Origin: Exiguobacterium qingdaonense
GTDB lineage: Bacteria; Bacillota; Bacilli; Exiguobacteriales; Exiguobacteriaceae
Direction: 5' to 3'
DNA length: 64,000 nt
Assembly (NCBI RefSeq): GCF_018617855.1
Contig: NZ_JACSKY010000002.1
Span: 225,830-289,829 of the forward strand
Positions 53,871 through 62,060 of this stretch are shown here, one piece after another. The notes below the pieces were generated by a model, which ran no database searches, had not been told where the DNA came from, and saw nothing but the letters and a program-made list of their open reading frames with translations. Each line of letters starts with the position of its first letter. Within the stretch, counting starts at the first letter, position 1. The translations under genes and the position numbers were made by a program.

Positions 53871-54635
53871 TTAGAACGGATGTTTATTGAGCCAATGACC
53901 GCCGTCAAGAGAGATACAATCCCCGTTCAGATAACGCATCTCGTCTGATGCCATCCAATAGGCCAGGTCCGCGATCTCTTCTGGTGTTCCAAATCGTCCA
54001 AGAGGAACGTTGCGGCGAATTCGTTCCACTTCTTTCACGTGAGAGACGAGCTTTTCAGCGCCACCTGTCCGTTCAATCGGTCCCGGACTGATCGCGTTGA
54101 CGCGGGCCCCGAACTGATAGCCCCATTCGACCGCGAGCGTTCGTGTCAAGTTCAAGACCCCGGCTTTCGCCGCCGCACTCGGTGCGACACCAGGTCCGGC
54201 TTGCCATGCATACGACGCGACCATATTGATAATGGAGCCGCCGCGTATTTCTTCTGCCTCCCAATGTTTCCCGAGAACATGGGTGCAGTTGAACGTTCCA
54301 TTTAAGACGATATCGATCACGCTCGCCCAACCGTTTGGAGACAAATCGAGTGTCGGGCAGACGAAGTTGCCGGCAGCGTTGTTAACGAGCGCGTGGACTG
54401 GACCGTATGCGGACACGATGTCAGCGAGTGCTTGTGCGCACCCTTCATAATCACGAACATCGTGTTGAACACTCATCGCCTGACCCGCGTCGATGGCGCT
54501 CAGCTCGTTCATCGCCTCTTGGAGTCGCTCCTCGTTTCGACCGCTAATGGCCACGCTCCACCCTTCTTGTTTAAATTTCAATGCCATGGCTTTCCCCATA
54601 CCGGACGATCCCCCGGTAATCCAAATCGTTTTCAT
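53871..54635 (-). CDS. short-chain dehydrogenase, 2,4-dienoyl-CoA reductase-like
   Basis: A 254-residue NADP-linked Rossmann protein. It has TGGSSGMGKAMA, NNAAGNFVCP, and the active-site area SYAWQAGPGVAPSAAAKAGV, where the usual Tyr-xxx-Lys is Ser-xxx-Lys, as in dienoyl-CoA reductases; ISPGPIERTGGAEKL is also typical of that group (FadH/YkuF). It would act in degradation of unsaturated fatty acids. GAGGGGG precedes the ATG at 54635. A TetR/FadR-like operator lies right upstream. Confidence 0.85.
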   Translation of the reverse strand: MKTIWITGGSSGMGKAMALKFKQEGWSVAISGRNEERLQEAMNELSAIDAGQAMSVQHDVRDYEGCAQALADIVSAYGPVHALVNNAAGNFVCPTLDLSPNGWASVIDIVLNGTFNCTHVLGKHWEAEEIRGGSIINMVASYAWQAGPGVAPSAAAKAGVLNLTRTLAVEWGYQFGARVNAISPGPIERTGGAEKLVSHVKEVERIRRNVPLGRFGTPEEIADLAYWMASDEMRYLNGDCISLDGGHWLNKHPF

Positions 54636-54652
54636 CCTGTTTCCCCCTCAAA

Positions 54653-54670
54653 AATGAATGGTCGTTCATT
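54653..54670. promoter_or_regulatory. TetR-family (FadR-like) operator before the SDR gene
   Basis: AATGAATGGTCGTTCATT is an 8-2-8 inverted repeat with one mismatch, resembling TetR-family sites that control fatty acid oxidation (TGAATGA/TCATTCA boxes). It covers the region from the likely minus-strand -10 to the ribosome site. Confidence 0.55.
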
Positions 54671-54813
54671 ACTATATATTCGTCTCGTATTTCAAAAGTC
54701 CTTTGGAAAGTTATCGTTTGTCATGAATCATTTACTCAAAAAAATACGTATATGTAATATGCTACACTTGAACTAGAAAACGATTTCGAAAATTTATTTG
54801 GGAGTTGACGTGC

Positions 54814-55443
54814 ATGAAGCGAATGTATGGAATGTTGGTGTTCGGCATTCTGATTGTCGGATCACTTGTATATGTGATGCTGTTCGATTCAGATCGTTCA
54901 CCTTCTTCGTATGAAAAAACGACGATTTCTCAATTGGAAATGAAGGTTCATCCAGAGTCGACGGTCGAAGAACTGAAAGATATGCTTGCAAAGTACGATC
55001 GCGATGTGGCTCCGCAAATCAATAACGAGTTCGAACGGAAGTTGGCAGAACGGATGTACGTGGAGAAAAAGATGTATGAGGAAGCTGTCGATGTGGAGCA
55101 ACTTCTAATCCGTGCTAAAAAGCAAGCAAGTTTTGATCGTGCTTGGTTAGCTCATGCGAAAGGTGAGTATGGCATTGTCGTAACGGATGAGGCAATCGAT
55201 GAATGGATTGAAAAAGGGCCGGATTCAGAGGTGATTGAGTCACAAAGTCGATATGCCGAGGCGAAAGAGATGAGCGTTTATGAGCTCAATCACGATTATT
55301 ACCGCGATCAATATGTGAAATGGGTCGTATGGGAAGCGTTGATTCCACTCGTCACGAAACGATACGAAGCGTCAAGTGAGCAAGTGCTCGACAACAATCG
55401 ACTCATCGAACTGTACGAGCAAGAGGTGGAAAACTCGTTATAG
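54814..55443 (+). CDS. membrane-anchored SurA-N-like protein of unknown function
   Basis: A 209-residue protein with one N-terminal membrane helix (MLVFGILIVGSLVYVMLF), then an exported, charged, mostly helical domain with repeated short helices (LLIRAKKQASFDRAWLAHAK, VTDEAIDEWIEKGPD). The pattern resembles the SurA/PrsA N-terminal chaperone domain without a peptidyl-prolyl isomerase domain. That is a weak match. ATG at 54814 follows GGGAG by about 9 bases. It ends at a long palindrome shared with the convergent gene. Confidence 0.6.
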   Translation: MKRMYGMLVFGILIVGSLVYVMLFDSDRSPSSYEKTTISQLEMKVHPESTVEELKDMLAKYDRDVAPQINNEFERKLAERMYVEKKMYEEAVDVEQLLIRAKKQASFDRAWLAHAKGEYGIVVTDEAIDEWIEKGPDSEVIESQSRYAEAKEMSVYELNHDYYRDQYVKWVVWEALIPLVTKRYEASSEQVLDNNRLIELYEQEVENSL

Positions 55444-55444
55444 T

Positions 55445-55492
55445 CCAATGAACAGTAGCCCGACTCATATGAGCCGGGCTACTGTTCATTGG
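55445..55492. other. 48-base near-perfect palindrome between convergent genes
   Basis: Arms of 18 bases, 55445-55462 and 55475-55492, pair perfectly; the centre CTCATATGAG is itself a palindrome, with one A/C mismatch between. It includes the last codons and stop of the minus-strand glucosaminidase gene. No T-run follows on either side, so it may act as a Rho-independent-like block or mRNA end protector. Confidence 0.75.
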
Positions 55493-56556
55493 ATACGCTT
55501 CAACTGTTTCAAACCGAGCTCGCGGTCAATCGAATACATCGTGCCGGCGACCTTCTCGCCCCAATACGGATCGGACGCGTAGAAGATGTTGATTCCTTCC
55601 TGTTTGTTTCCAGGGTAATCTCCGCGCGCGTATGGACCTTTTACATATTTCGTGGCGAACAAGGTTGCCGCTGCTTGAATGCTCTCCTTGTACGTCTCAA
55701 ACGTTGTCGCATTCCCACTAGGGTCATCATCTGTCGCCCGGAATCCGAACAGGTTTCGCTTTTCCTTTGCAATGTCCGACGTTCCGTACCTCGACTCATG
55801 CCCGGCCACCGCAAGTAAGAACAGCGCATTGATCCCAAACGTGTCTTCTGCCTGTTTGAAGGATTTCCCTTCCCCGGCGAGCGGCGAGTCGATAGACCGC
55901 AAATAGCGATCTAACTCTTTCGCAGAATAAGGAGACGGATTACGAATCGATGCGAACTGATATGGGGAATCGAAAACATCTTGGACACGTTCTGTATAGT
56001 AACGCTTGTCAGAATCTCTCTTCGACGGTCCGACGAGGAACGTGCCGGCGAGATTGGCGTTCGCTTCGACCGTATGATAGACATCACCGTCTCGAATCTC
56101 ATAATATCCACGTCTTTCCACGACCGCTTCCGGGAATAATGCCATCTGATCCGGTTTGACATAGACGTCCGCCCCCGAGATGCGAACGAACAGATGTCCG
56201 TCTCCTCGTTCAATCAACTGAAGTCTCGTGCCGCCGGCGACATAAGATTGACGCTTTTTAAATGCCTCATCTTCATATAAGTTTGTGATCGCATCACTTG
56301 GTGTGACGACGACCCCGGTACCCGTGAAGTCGAGAACTTCACCGGAAGGAGAGAACAGTGTGCGGTTTTTGCCGGCCGTCATATATCGTTTTGCTTCGGC
56401 GAGAGATTCGAACGAGCGCGTGACGCGGTCACCGTTCGTCACGGTTTCGACGGTATACATGTCTTCATGTCCGGATTGGACCCATAAGAATGTGGCGATT
56501 GCGAGAGCGAGTGTCGCGACCATCGACCAGATTGTACGTTTTTTCTTTCGTTTCAA
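55486..56556 (-). CDS. exported endo-beta-N-acetylglucosaminidase (GH73)
   Basis: A 356-residue membrane-anchored cell wall hydrolase. It has an N-terminal helix (WSMVATLALAIATFLWV), an N-terminal module with SH3-like repeats (YVAGGTRLQLIERGDGHLFVRI), and a C-terminal glucosaminidase domain with FGINALFLLAVAGHESRYGTS (catalytic Glu) and RNLFGFRATDDDP, NIFYASDPYWGEKVAG. LytG/LytD-like. TTG at 56556 follows GGAAGTGA by five bases; TTG at 56571 is a poorer start. Divergent from yqjA. Confidence 0.85.
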   Translation of the reverse strand: MKRKKKRTIWSMVATLALAIATFLWVQSGHEDMYTVETVTNGDRVTRSFESLAEAKRYMTAGKNRTLFSPSGEVLDFTGTGVVVTPSDAITNLYEDEAFKKRQSYVAGGTRLQLIERGDGHLFVRISGADVYVKPDQMALFPEAVVERRGYYEIRDGDVYHTVEANANLAGTFLVGPSKRDSDKRYYTERVQDVFDSPYQFASIRNPSPYSAKELDRYLRSIDSPLAGEGKSFKQAEDTFGINALFLLAVAGHESRYGTSDIAKEKRNLFGFRATDDDPSGNATTFETYKESIQAAATLFATKYVKGPYARGDYPGNKQEGINIFYASDPYWGEKVAGTMYSIDRELGLKQLKRIQ

Positions 56557-56633
56557 ATCGATCACTTCCAAACTTTTGAATTGCCAAACGGGTAGATTTA
56601 GTCAACAATTTGATGGAGAAGGGGGAAAACGGT

Positions 56634-57632
56634 ATGAAAATTGGAACGCGGACGCTGAAGACCGCGGTCGCAGCAGGTATCGCGATGCTCATTTCAGAAA
56701 CGGTTCATCTTGATTATTTTGTATTCGCAGCCATTATTGCCATCTTGAGTATTCAAGAGACGCGAAAGAAATCGATTCGAGCCTCCTACGAGCGTGTCAT
56801 GGCGAGTTTACTTGCCATCGGGTTAGGCGCGGCGATGTTCACGCTACTTGGCTATTCACCGGTGACGCTCACACTTTATTTTGTCATCTTCATCCCACTC
56901 GTACAACAATTGAAACTGCAAGACGGCTTCATTACGAGCGTCGTCATCTTGACACATCTCTATACCGAGGCACAGTTTTCATTAGAATTGTTCATCAATG
57001 AACTCTTGCTCATTGCCATCGGAGTCGGTGTCGGACTCGTCGTCAACATGTACATGCCGACGCTCGATCGTGAGATCGAACGCATCAAGGATAGTATCGA
57101 CCGTTCGCTCGCAGTGCTGTTCTACGACGTGGCGGCTTGTGTCGAGACCGGTGTCTACAACAATCATTCGATGATGCTCATCAAGACGCGGGACTATCTG
57201 AAGGAAGGGAAAGACCTCGCCTTGCGTCGTATGGGCAACTCGATTGGGAAGCGGAATGAAGACATGGACTACTTATACTTCCGGATGCGCGAACGGCAGT
57301 ACGATATTTTGAAGCGGGTCGCCGATAATGCCAGAGAAATCACGATGGTCGTCAATGAAGCGAAACCGGTCGCGACGTTTTTACGTCGGGTCGGGGACCA
57401 CGTGAACGAGCAGGCCGACGCTTCCGTCTTTTTGCAGGAGCTCGAAGAGATGATTGAGCACTATCGAAAAAACGTACCTCTCCCCACGACACGTGAGGAA
57501 TTCGAGGTACGCTCGTCCTTGTTAAATATTTTATCTGATGTGAACAGTTACTTGATCTTGAAAGAGCGATACATCGTGCTCTTAAAAGAACATGGTCATG
57601 CTCGAGAGAAACGTGCTGATCAAAAAGATTGA
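56634..57632 (+). CDS. yqjA: aromatic acid exporter family / DUF939 membrane protein (YqjA)
   Basis: A 332-residue protein with four or five N-terminal membrane helices (residues about 10-130, with IAILSIQETRKKSIRASYERV as a conserved loop) and a long cytosolic helical C-terminal domain. This is the DUF939/ArAE half-size form at the yqjA position. Transport substrate unknown. ATG at 56634 follows GAAGGGGGA. Its last 51 bases overlap a minus-strand small gene. Confidence 0.85.
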   Translation: MKIGTRTLKTAVAAGIAMLISETVHLDYFVFAAIIAILSIQETRKKSIRASYERVMASLLAIGLGAAMFTLLGYSPVTLTLYFVIFIPLVQQLKLQDGFITSVVILTHLYTEAQFSLELFINELLLIAIGVGVGLVVNMYMPTLDREIERIKDSIDRSLAVLFYDVAACVETGVYNNHSMMLIKTRDYLKEGKDLALRRMGNSIGKRNEDMDYLYFRMRERQYDILKRVADNAREITMVVNEAKPVATFLRRVGDHVNEQADASVFLQELEEMIEHYRKNVPLPTTREEFEVRSSLLNILSDVNSYLILKERYIVLLKEHGHAREKRADQKD

Positions 57633-57692
57633 GACGATGACGACGACGCCGATTTGAATGATGCGTTGTCGTCTTTTCTGTTTTTTCTTCAT
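57582..57692 (-). CDS. 36-residue basic membrane peptide (Prli42-like)
   Basis: Read on the minus strand from ATG at 57692 to TAA at 57582: a basic start (MKKKQKRRQRII), then one membrane helix ending STFLSSMTMFF. GGAGG lies 7 bases before the start. Size, charge and the late IST motif resemble the stressosome membrane anchor Prli42 of Bacillales. It overlaps the 3' end of yqjA tail-to-tail by 51 bases, which could allow antisense interaction. Confidence 0.7.
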   Translation of the reverse strand: MKKKQKRRQRIIQIGVVVIVSIFLISTFLSSMTMFF

Positions 57693-57805
57693 AGCTTGCC
57701 TCCGTATACGTGTTTGTCATCATTGTACAGAATGGAAAAGATTCGTGCAATCCAGGGGAGTTTGTTATAATGGTCGAGAAATGTTTGGATGGAGGGATGT
57801 TGTTT

Positions 57806-58933
57806 ATGGTAAACGAGACACGCGTGCTCGACACTTTCTTAGGATTGGTCGGTATCGATTCAGAAACGAAGGAAGAGGCAGTCATCTGTGAGCACTTGAA
57901 AGCTGTATTCACAGAGCTAGGTTGTGACGTCTATGAGGACGACGCCTCAACGAAGACGGCACACTCTGGTAACAATTTGATCATCACGTTGCCTGCAACG
58001 AAAAAAGATGTCGATCCGATTTACTTCACGGCTCACATGGATACGGTCACTCCAGGTAAAGGAATCAAGACGAGCATCAAAGACGGCTATGTTGTCACGG
58101 ATGGCACGACGATTCTTGGAGCGGATGATAAGACAGGGCTCACTGCCATGATCGAACTCGTTCGTGTGTTGAAAGAAAAACAGATTCCACACGGTCAAAT
58201 CCAGTTTGTGATCACGGTCGGAGAAGAGTCAGGTCTCGTCGGGGCGAAAGTATTGGATTTGTCGAAAATCGATGCGAAATTCGGCTTTGCGCTTGATTCG
58301 GATGGGCCTGTTGGAGACATCATCGTCGCCGCTCCGACACAAGCAAAAGTGAACGCGAAGATTTACGGCAAGACGGCCCACGCGGGTGTCGCACCGGAAA
58401 AAGGGGTCTCGGCGATTCAAATCGCAGCGAAAGCGATTGCGAAAATGCCGCTCGGTCGCATCGACGAAGAAACGACTGCGAATATCGGACGCTTCGAAGG
58501 GGGCCGCGCGACGAACATCGTATGTGACTACGTCGAAGTACTCGCAGAGGCCCGCTCGCTCATCCATGAGAAGATGGAGAAGCAGGCGGAAACGATGAAG
58601 CAAGCATATATTGAGGTCGCGGAATCATTCGGTGGTCGTGCTGAAGTCGACATCGATATCATGTACCCGGGATTCAAATTTGAAGAAGGTGACGAAGTCG
58701 TTGAAGTCGCGAAACGTGCGGCTCAGACAATCGGACGTCCGACACGAATCCTTCATTCAGGGGGCGGGTCAGACGCCAACGTCATCGCGGGTGGCGGAAT
58801 CCCGACAGTCAACTTGGCGGTCGGCTATGAAGAGATTCATACGACGAACGAACGTATGCCACTTGAAGAGTTGTATAAGCTCGTTGAGTATGTCGTGACA
58901 ATCGTCGAGGAAGTCGCATCAACCGAGCAATAA
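57806..58933 (+). CDS. yqjE: M20 family peptidase, PepT-like (YqjE)
   Basis: A 375-residue zinc peptidase likely cutting tripeptides. Metal-binding landmarks: YFTAHMDTVTPGKG (His, Asp), LGADDKTGLTAM (bridging Asp), TVGEESGLVGAK (catalytic Glu pair), ALDSDGPVGD and HSGGGSDANVIAG (last His area). A dimerisation domain with KTAHAGVAPEKG lies between. ATG at 57806 follows GGAGGG by 9 bases; ATG at 57797 overlaps it. Confidence 0.9.
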   Translation: MVNETRVLDTFLGLVGIDSETKEEAVICEHLKAVFTELGCDVYEDDASTKTAHSGNNLIITLPATKKDVDPIYFTAHMDTVTPGKGIKTSIKDGYVVTDGTTILGADDKTGLTAMIELVRVLKEKQIPHGQIQFVITVGEESGLVGAKVLDLSKIDAKFGFALDSDGPVGDIIVAAPTQAKVNAKIYGKTAHAGVAPEKGVSAIQIAAKAIAKMPLGRIDEETTANIGRFEGGRATNIVCDYVEVLAEARSLIHEKMEKQAETMKQAYIEVAESFGGRAEVDIDIMYPGFKFEEGDEVVEVAKRAAQTIGRPTRILHSGGGSDANVIAGGGIPTVNLAVGYEEIHTTNERMPLEELYKLVEYVVTIVEEVASTEQ

Positions 58934-58960
58934 AAAAGAGCCGACGATTCGTCGGCTCTT
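58932..58960. terminator. bidirectional terminator after yqjE
   Basis: GAGCCGAC pairs with GTCGGCTC around GATTC. The A-run before it is a perfect T-run for the minus-strand small gene, while plus-strand T-run is short. Confidence 0.85.
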
Positions 58961-58978
58961 CGTATGTGTTCGTACTCG

Positions 58979-59152
58979 TTATGCTGCGAACTCCAGTGAT
59001 TCTAAAATCAACTCGTCTGTGCAATGAAGTTCGATCGCTATGTCGTGAATGCGGATCGAGGTGCCTTGTTCCTGTTGGTGCAAGCGATTCATCAAAGCTG
59101 CACGATCTCGAATCGACTCGTAGATCGACTCGGGTTGTTCTGCCTTGGTCAT
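58979..59152 (-). CDS. 57-residue acidic protein, HTH/sigma-region-like
   Basis: Read on the minus strand from ATG at 59152 (or GTG 59155) to TAA at 58979. AAAAGGATG lies before it and a terminator directly follows, so it is likely a gene. The sequence, ending SIRIHDIAIELHCTDELIL plus ESLEFAA, has the look of a sigma-70 region 3 or HTH motif (IxDIAxELxxTxExxLESLE), with a helical N-terminal half (MTKAEQPESIYESIRDRAAL). I know no family for it; function unknown. Sits between yqjE and rnz. Confidence 0.65.
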   Translation of the reverse strand: MTKAEQPESIYESIRDRAALMNRLHQQEQGTSIRIHDIAIELHCTDELILESLEFAA

Positions 59153-59224
59153 CACAAATCACATCCTTTTCAGCGATTATGTCAAGTATAGCATGGAACG
59201 ACTTGAAGAAAGGACAAATTATTT

Positions 59225-60130
59225 ATGAAGTTACAGTTTTTAGGTACTGGGTCGGGGATGCCTTCCAAGCAACGTAATGTGTCAGGGCTCGCTCTCGACC
59301 TTCCGAAAGCTACCTGGTTGATTGATTGTGGTGAAGGCACACAACATCAAATGCTCTACACGAAGATCAAACCGAGAAAAGTGACGGCGGTATGGGTGAC
59401 CCACCTCCACGGGGACCATGTTTTCGGATTGCCTGGATTTTTATCGACCCGTTCTGCCTTAGACGGGACGGACGCCTTGACCGTCTATGGTCCGAAAGGG
59501 ATGAAAAAATGGCTTGAAGGCACGTTTCGTGTGACCGGGTCACATCTTGGCTATGAACTGTCCGTCATCGAATATTCGGACGGTGACACATTTGAGCAAG
59601 ACGGTCACCACGTCACTGTGCGAAAATTAGAGCATCGTTTTCCATCATACGGCTTTCGCATCAACGGTCCAGAAAAACGTGGAACGTTACGCGTTGACAA
59701 GGTGAGGGAGCTTGGGATCCCGAGCGGACCCATCTATAAAACAATCAAGGAAGAAGAACGATTTGAATTTGAAGGAAAATGGTATGACTCTAAAGAATAC
59801 GTTACAGAACCGACTCCCGGGAAAGTCGTGGCAATTCTTGGAGACACGACCCCTTGTGATCAGGCGCAGTTGCTTGCGCAAGGCGCAGACCTTCTCGTCC
59901 ACGAGGCGACGTTCATGGAGAATGAACGATCACTCGCTAGGAAGTATGGTCACTCGACGACACGAGAAGCGACATCGCTCGCGAAAGCGTGTTCCGTCGG
60001 CAAGCTGATCGTCACGCATATCTCGGCTCGCTATGTCGGACGAGAAGAAGAGTTTGAACGAGAAGTCGTATCGGATTTTCCATCGAGTCTCGTCGCGACT
60101 GACTTTTTAGAATATACAGTGGGGGATTGA
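59225..60130 (+). CDS. rnz: ribonuclease Z
   Basis: Zinc endonuclease that trims the 3' ends of tRNA precursors lacking CCA. The 301-residue protein has FLGTGSGMPSKQRNVSGLAL, the zinc motif HLHGDHVFGLPG at 60-71, the flexible arm region near 160-190 (GPIYKTIKEEERFEFEG), LGDTTPCDQ, HEATFMENE and VTHISARY. The long form with exosite arm is family standard. ATG at 59225; the next gene starts one base after its stop. Confidence 0.95.
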   Translation: MKLQFLGTGSGMPSKQRNVSGLALDLPKATWLIDCGEGTQHQMLYTKIKPRKVTAVWVTHLHGDHVFGLPGFLSTRSALDGTDALTVYGPKGMKKWLEGTFRVTGSHLGYELSVIEYSDGDTFEQDGHHVTVRKLEHRFPSYGFRINGPEKRGTLRVDKVRELGIPSGPIYKTIKEEERFEFEGKWYDSKEYVTEPTPGKVVAILGDTTPCDQAQLLAQGADLLVHEATFMENERSLARKYGHSTTREATSLAKACSVGKLIVTHISARYVGREEEFEREVVSDFPSSLVATDFLEYTVGD

Positions 60131-60131
60131 T

Positions 60132-61019
60132 GTGACCATTCAACTCTATGTATGGGCCGCGTTTTTAACAATCAGCATCCTGTTAGGGATTCGATTGAAT
60201 CAATTAAAAGAGCCAGAAGCCAACTTCTTTCCGAAGTTCTTGTTTTATTCGTTACTTGGAATCGTCTCTTTTCCAATCGGTGGTTTTCACATCCCGATCG
60301 GATTTTTATTGTCCTTTTTATTCTTTCCAAAACAGAACAGTCGCTATAAGTGGTATGGGGCACTGCTCGGATTTTTCTTCTTTATCGTCTTGCTCTTCGT
60401 CCCACTGTTTGACCAATCTGGATTTCGGGCCGAATCCCAACAAATCGGTGCGGTCTCCGTCACAGATGAAACGTTTGACGAGATGACAGAGAAGTTGTTG
60501 CAACGGATTAACAGCGAATCGATTAAACTGGACCGGGGCAAGCTTCAAATCGACCGAAGCGGAAATGTCCAGTCCGTTGAATATTTACTCATGGTGGAGC
60601 GAACCGAGTCGTTCCAACAAATTCGTGTGACGTATGGGTCAGGACAACTTTCCTACGAGCAAATCGACGAACTGCGAAAAGAGTCGGGCCAGGCATTCTT
60701 TGAAAAACTCGTCGAGTTCGACCATATGCTGTCGACCTTGCAGGGACCGTCCTGGAATGAGTATACCGATGCCGTCGCTGCACCCATTTTGCAACTCTCT
60801 TATGACGGACTGTACGATATGTACACGTTCGAAAACGAGTCGATGCTCATGATCAATCGGGACGACGAGCTCGTCAAGTTTTGGCTCCAACGTGAACCAG
60901 TCCTCGCCAACAGCATTCAGCTTGTCGGACTGACACGAGAAGGACGAAGTTCCGGGGAGCGTTATGCGATCCTATATAACTATTCGATACATCAACGAGA
61001 GGATTTGACTGAACAATGA
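60132..61019 (+). CDS. unknown membrane-anchored protein
   Basis: A 295-residue protein with three membrane helices in its first 95 residues (LYVWAAFLTISILLGIRLN, FFPKFLFYSLLGIVSFPIG, YGALLGFFFFIVLLFVPLF) and a long, exported or cytosolic, charged domain of 200 residues. No motif recognised. GTG at 60132 is next to GGGGGATTG. It overlaps the DUF4430 lipoprotein gene by four bases, so it may be part of the vitamin-uptake operon. Confidence 0.65.
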   Translation: MTIQLYVWAAFLTISILLGIRLNQLKEPEANFFPKFLFYSLLGIVSFPIGGFHIPIGFLLSFLFFPKQNSRYKWYGALLGFFFFIVLLFVPLFDQSGFRAESQQIGAVSVTDETFDEMTEKLLQRINSESIKLDRGKLQIDRSGNVQSVEYLLMVERTESFQQIRVTYGSGQLSYEQIDELRKESGQAFFEKLVEFDHMLSTLQGPSWNEYTDAVAAPILQLSYDGLYDMYTFENESMLMINRDDELVKFWLQREPVLANSIQLVGLTREGRSSGERYAILYNYSIHQREDLTEQ

Positions 61020-61423
61020 AAAACATCTTATCTATTGCGTTACTCTCAACTGCACTACTTGCCGGGTGTGGCGGGGAAGAGGCACAGCGAGAAGCGTGTG
61101 ACGTAAGTCCGACCATTTCGGTTTACAATGCCGCGACCGAAGAGACGCTCTATCAAGAAAAGAGCGTCTGTCTTGAAGAGGACGCGACCGTGCTCGATGC
61201 GTTGAAGGCGACAGAACTCGACCTTGAAGTGACAGGAAGCGGTGACATGTCCTATGTGACGGCGATTGAAGGAATCGAAGAAAAGTCAGAAGGACAATCG
61301 TCAGGGTGGGTGTTCGCATTTAACGGCGCTCCCGGAGATGAAGGGGCCGGTGCGAAAGAAGTAGAATCGACCGATGTCATTCAGTGGCGGTTCGAAGAAG
61401 ATGCGATGGCTTTCTTCGAATGA
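61016..61423 (+). CDS. DUF4430 lipoprotein
   Basis: A 135-residue exported lipoprotein: signal peptide with lipobox LLAGC (Cys18), then a DUF4430 domain (TVLDALKATELDLEVTG, GIEEKSEGQSSGWVFAFNG). DUF4430 is the beta-grasp-like domain seen at the C-terminus of transcobalamin. In Firmicutes it is often beside ECF transport genes, as here. A role in capture of cobalamin or a similar compound is inference. Overlaps both neighbours. Confidence 0.85.
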   Translation: MKNILSIALLSTALLAGCGGEEAQREACDVSPTISVYNAATEETLYQEKSVCLEEDATVLDALKATELDLEVTGSGDMSYVTAIEGIEEKSEGQSSGWVFAFNGAPGDEGAGAKEVESTDVIQWRFEEDAMAFFE

Positions 61424-62060
61424 GGCAGATTGGGAGCGGCGACATCCTGTCACGCTCCTTTTCTTTCTCATTGCTCACCTTTTCGTACTGACGAATGTTG
61501 AAGACGTCTCGACCTTCGTCATCGGACTTGTCGCCTTGCTCCTTTTTGAACGGCGCTTCCCCTGGGCGATGTTATCGGTCCTGATTGCATTCGGAGTCGT
61601 CTCGGTCTTCCCTGCATTGTTCGGGTGGGACCTTTCCGCATCTTACATATGGCGTCAACTATTGAAGTTGGCCGCCTTCTTATTAGGCATGTCGTGGGTG
61701 TCGCGTCTTGTTCGACTAGAGCTCCTGCTCCCGCTCTTATCAAGATGGCCCCGCTCATCGTCACTCTTGTATGGGGCGTGGGCCTTGATCCCGTCGATGG
61801 AACGGGCGGTGCGTCAGTCAATGAGAAGTCACCCGAAAACAGCGTGGCAAGAAGCTGTCGAGATTGGGATCGCGAGCCAGCAACGTGAACCGAGATTCGC
61901 GATTGACCCGATGCGTCGATTCCGAGTCGACGATGGGATACAGCTGATTGTGATTGGTGTGATTTGTTACGTGTCTCTCCAATGGGCGGTCGCGCTTTGG
62001 CTCATCTATCCGTACGTGACGAAAGGAGGTATTCGTGATGCAGTGGCTTTCTACCGTTGA
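61401..62060 (+). CDS. ECF transporter transmembrane component EcfT (CbiQ-like)
   Basis: A 219-residue membrane protein with four or five helices (HPVTLLFFLIAHLFVLT, FVIGLVALLLFERRF, AMLSVLIAFGVVSVFPALFG, WALIPSMERAVRQSMRSH as amphipathic coupling part). It fits the CbiQ/EcfT form but its Ala-Arg-Gly coupling motifs are not clear. ATG at 61401 lies inside the DUF4430 gene; ATG at 61374 is also possible. The next gene overlaps by 23 bases. Confidence 0.7.
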   Translation: MRWLSSNEADWERRHPVTLLFFLIAHLFVLTNVEDVSTFVIGLVALLLFERRFPWAMLSVLIAFGVVSVFPALFGWDLSASYIWRQLLKLAAFLLGMSWVSRLVRLELLLPLLSRWPRSSSLLYGAWALIPSMERAVRQSMRSHPKTAWQEAVEIGIASQQREPRFAIDPMRRFRVDDGIQLIVIGVICYVSLQWAVALWLIYPYVTKGGIRDAVAFYR

